This document shows, in pieces, positions 61,091 through 64,000 of a stretch of DNA of 64,000 nucleotides. The notes beneath the pieces are model-generated. The model was not told where the DNA came from. It searched no databases and saw only the letters and a program-made list of their open reading frames with translations. The position numbers were made by a program, and so were the translations under genes. Every line of letters starts with the position of its first letter. Position 1 is the stretch's first letter. The DNA lies in the NCBI GenBank assembly GCA_002794785.1, contig NBBA01000015.1, positions 868,001-932,000 of the forward strand, written 5' to 3'. The DNA comes from Coniferiporia sulphurascens. Its lineage: Eukaryota; Basidiomycota; Agaricomycetes; Hymenochaetales; Hymenochaetaceae.

Positions 61091-64000
61091 ATGTCTGACG
61101 GACAGAAACCTAACACTCATGAGCAAACACATTTACAAAAATTATCAGGATTAAGAATAATAGCTAACGAGCTAAAAATAACATATACACAGTCATCTAC
61201 TATCGAAGAACTTGAAGAAAAAATTCAAAAAGCCAAAGATAGCAAAAGGTTAGTTGATCTAATAATTCAATGTAACCTACGACAAATACCTATTAATGGA
61301 ACGGAACAGCAAATACAAGATTGAATAAACAGGTATGATAATTCTACCAAAGATGAAAAATTAAAAATAAAAGCTGACTATAAAATGGAATTAACAAACC
61401 ATGCTAAAGATCTAGGAATATCAGATCAAGGAAAATCATCCGAAATCCGATACTGAATAAGTACGTATTTGGGCATATCAGATCCAAATGAAAAAGAACA
61501 ATTTAAAATTGACAATCCTTATATTAAGCCAGAACAAGAAGACGAGAAGAAAGAAGACGATAAAAAGGAAGATAACGAAGAAGAAAACTCCGAAGAATCC
61601 AAAAATAACCCATCACATGAGCCATCAGAACTGTTACAATTTCTCTTTACTTTTCCCCTACTGCGCTGACTCACTTCCTCTTCGTCATCATCAGTCAGCG
61701 CAACTCCCCCATTTCTCTGCCTTACTCATCCTTATTCGCCTTGCGCCATAAGATGCCATGATGATGCCTTCCTGCACCATCATGATGTGCTTTGCTTACT
61801 GATAGCCCTACTTGTATTACCAAGGCATTCCTTGGGTTTCCATGACCTTCCATAGTCTGGTAAACATACCTAACCAAGTCACTACAGTAGTAAACACATA
61901 GAGTAGCATATAAGCATGTAACTTCAGTAGCACAAGCCCTAAGCTTGTGCTCTTTGTTCATACAAGCCCATTATCTGCTACCACCAGTCTACAGTGTGCC
62001 AGTAAGCCACTAGTCACTTCGTTGTAACCCGACTCGCTCTCAGAAGCCTACCGCATCCACATTGCTGATCAAGAAGCCCCATCGATGATCCCCCTTGACT
62101 TACGACATCTAGGAAGCCCCGTTGCTGTAACTACTAGCCCCGACGATCAGGAAGCACCAACGTCGATCACCGCGTAACCGTTGAGCTTAACAAGAACCAT
62201 CTGAACCTGACGATTCAGATGCTAACGATACTGAGGAAGATGAACTGAGTATGGCAACTAAACTCACGGAACTCCAGAAATTCTTCGACGGAATTGAGAA
62301 ACTCGATGGGCACAGAAACTACAAACTCTGGAACTACAGAGTCCGAAGTGCAATCGAGAGTGCAGGTTACGGTAACTTGCTCATTAACTCCCCAGGAACT
62401 GGAGAGACTGGTATATCAAGCGCTTTATATAACGGCATTATGCGCACTATGCCCGACAAAATATTGGCTTATTATCTTAATTTCTCTAAAGATATTCCAG
62501 CGCTACTCAAAGTGCTTGATGGATGATATAATGTCCAGACAACAATTACAAAGGGCTTTAACGAGGCTGCCCTTTTTGATATCAGAGGTCATGTCAGCCA
62601 TTTCGATGGAACGCTCGATAACCTCAGCAATAAATACGAGGAACTAATAGCCCAAGGGGTAAAAGTTTCAGAGTCGACGTACATATCAGCTATTACGTGG
62701 GCAATGCCCAAACAATATCAATACATACTCACGCAGAGTGAGTTATATATTAAAACAATCAACGAAACAAATCCGGACAAAGATGAAATTGAACTAACCC
62801 CTCAATTCCTACTAACGGCATTGAGAAACGCCTTCAAGGGGTGGTGTAAAAATCATCAGAGAACAGGAGCAGCGGCTAATCACCTGCCCAAGGACGAGCG
62901 GACTCACCCCTATTTTAGGGGCCGTGGACGTGGTTTTAGCCGCGGAGTACAGCCACGAGGTCGCAGCTATAGGGGCCGTGGCAGATATATGCGAGGACGA
63001 GGATGAGGGGGATATTCCCCTAACCAACAATCACACGTTATCAAGTGCTATAATTGTAACAAGTTAGGGCACTTTAGTCGAGACTGCTGGGTGCCAAAAA
63101 CAGAATGGATGAAGGCAGCTCAAAAGAAAAAAGAGGACGCAAATGACAACAAAGGAAAAGGGAAGGAAACGGGTGCGTCAGTGGCACCGACAACAACTGG
63201 GGCAAGTGCGGCCCAGGCTAAACATACCGCAGCAGCAGCAGCAACAAACATCGCATTGAGCTCTCGAATTGAGTTAAGCGCCATAATAGGCCAAGGCGAA
63301 ACCACCTTTATAACCGAAATCGACAACAACAACTTTGACATGGGAGAATTCCCAATATATTCATACAATGACTTCCTTGATGCAATAGGAAATCACGATA
63401 GTGCCATGGAAGATGTGGATGACAATAATTTAGACGTAAGCATTAACGCTATAACAACAAAAGAAATTGCTAACAATGTTTATTCTTCAATGGATATAAT
63501 CGATACTGGTGCAACAATACATTTGACACCATATCTAAATCGACTACGAAATACTTACAAAACCGACACTATTACAATAACGGCTGCAAACAAAACAACA
63601 TTTAATGCGAATATAGTAGGGGATCTTAAGCTTTACATTCCCAACGGACACTCGGTAAGTGTCATTATACTATCGAACGTATATTACAATCCTAAAATGA
63701 ATATGACATTAGTCTCTCAAGGACTTCTATGTCAAGACAGCTACAAATTTATTTATAAAGAAAATGAATGTACAATAAAGTATCCTAATGGATCTTTATG
63801 CAGAAAAATTAAAAACACAAATGGATTGTATAGTATATATAACAACAATGTACAAGCAGCTACAAAAAATGTAACATTATTTGAACTTCACAAAAAACTC
63901 GGGCATATAAGTTATGCTTACATTAAGCGATTACTAAAAGAAGATCAAATTACAAACAATAAAATTTCAAATTACAACGAAGTTCAATGCACAATCTGTA
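61091..64000 (+). pseudogene. Copia gag-pol reading frame, interrupted
   Basis: The frame starts at ATG 61,091 and, once the solo LTR plus one target duplication is set aside, continues in phase across 61,631/62,198 to the window end. Gag carries a Lys/Glu-rich acidic spacer, an RG-rich stretch (RGRGRGFSRG region, 62,930-63,005) and a CCHC zinc knuckle CYNCNKLGHFSRDC (63,050-63,091). Next are the protease active site IDTGATIHLTP (about 63,500) and the GAG-pre-integrase HHCC start ELHKKLGHISYAYIKRLL (63,882 on) with CTIC at the edge. In-frame stops are only TGA: 61,322, 61,454, 62,524 and 63,004. No TAA or TAG is seen. Reverse transcriptase and RNase H lie outside the window. Confidence 0.8.
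61632..62192. mobile_element. Solo LTR inserted in copia gag, with AGAAC target duplication
   Basis: 561 bp beginning TGTTAC and ending CTTAACA (TGTTA/TAACA inverted ends), flanked by direct repeats AGAAC at 61,627-61,631 and 62,193-62,197. Removing it and one AGAAC restores the gag frame. Inside are an inverted TGCGCTGAC/GTCAGCGCA pair (61,661 and 61,693) and a short GAAGCCCC-type tandem array (62,068-62,160). It is unrelated in sequence to the copia LTR-type repeat, so it comes from another element family. Confidence 0.9.

Larger units (their letters stand above)
60764..64000 (+). mobile_element. Ty1/copia LTR retrotransposon, 5' part (runs off the window)
   Basis: 5' LTR-type repeat, primer-binding site, then gag, zinc knuckle, aspartic protease and the start of integrase in one frame to the window end. 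Codon use is much more AT-rich than in the host genes. Its gag is split by the solo LTR at 61,632-62,192. Confidence 0.85.

Noticed and set aside
61322..63006. RIP-type mutation as the cause of the copia TGA codons
   Set aside because: Classical RIP changes CpA to TpA and would give TAA/TAG from CAA/CAG; none are seen. CpG loss fits better.

Overview
The window looks like nuclear DNA of a filamentous basidiomycete, probably an agaricomycete. Genes are split by many short introns (about 45-65 nt, GTRNGT...YAG with CTRAY branch sites), and the families are fungal: a group-III-type G-alpha, a Ypk/Gad8-type AGC kinase, a CFEM protein and DUF6533-type membrane proteins. All calls come from reading the sequence and hand-splicing exons; no database search was possible.

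Layout. (i) 1-2,750 (-): 5' part of a Par32/DUF3602-type protein. (ii) 2,751-9,765: gene-poor DNA rich in 5-7 nt tandem repeats. (iii) 9,766-17,235 (-): three decayed genes in a row, an acyl-CoA dehydrogenase, a Ypk-like kinase and an arylsulfotransferase-like protein, each recognisable over most of its length but carrying frameshifts, a nonsense codon, a lost splice donor or deletions. (iv) 17,748-21,559: two intact divergent enzymes, a class-V aminotransferase/cysteine desulfurase-like protein and a salicylate-hydroxylase-like FAD monooxygenase, sharing a 485-bp promoter region. (v) 21,560-30,612: nothing recognised. (vi) 30,613-31,827 (-): an intact 353-aa G-alpha. (vii) 33.3-52 kb: an AT-richer accessory region with large dispersed duplications, a DUF6533-type membrane protein gene, a CFEM-like relic and four members of a tiny zinc-cluster gene family. 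(viii) 53,369-56,369: a 541-aa low-complexity protein convergent with a YAR1-like ankyrin protein. (ix) 57.1-57.5 kb: a fifth zinc-cluster gene, on the + strand. (x) 60.45-64 kb: 5' part of a Ty1/copia retrotransposon whose gag is interrupted by a 561-bp solo LTR with a clean 5-bp target duplication.

The most interesting finding is the zinc-cluster family. Five loci (33.4-33.8, 35.2-35.6, 39.8-40.2, 43.5-43.9 kb on -, 57.1-57.5 kb on +) each splice into a 67-70 aa protein that is little more than one Zn(2)Cys(6) cluster (C-x2-C-x6-C-x8-C-x2-C-x6-C). All five have the same four-exon structure (a 5-11 nt first exon, a phase-0 intron just before the third cysteine, another just after the sixth) and a stop 12-19 codons into the last exon. 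The four minus-strand copies also have a TATA box 79-109 nt upstream of the start. Members differ strongly in sequence yet keep all six cysteines, the splice sites and the open frame, which suggests selection on a stand-alone mini zinc-cluster protein rather than broken pieces of full-length transcription factors. Two copies sit in a recent large duplication; a third copy of the flanking repeat lacks the gene.

Limits: exon joins are inferred from splice consensus and family resemblance, several decayed genes are certain only in part, and large stretches remain unexplained.
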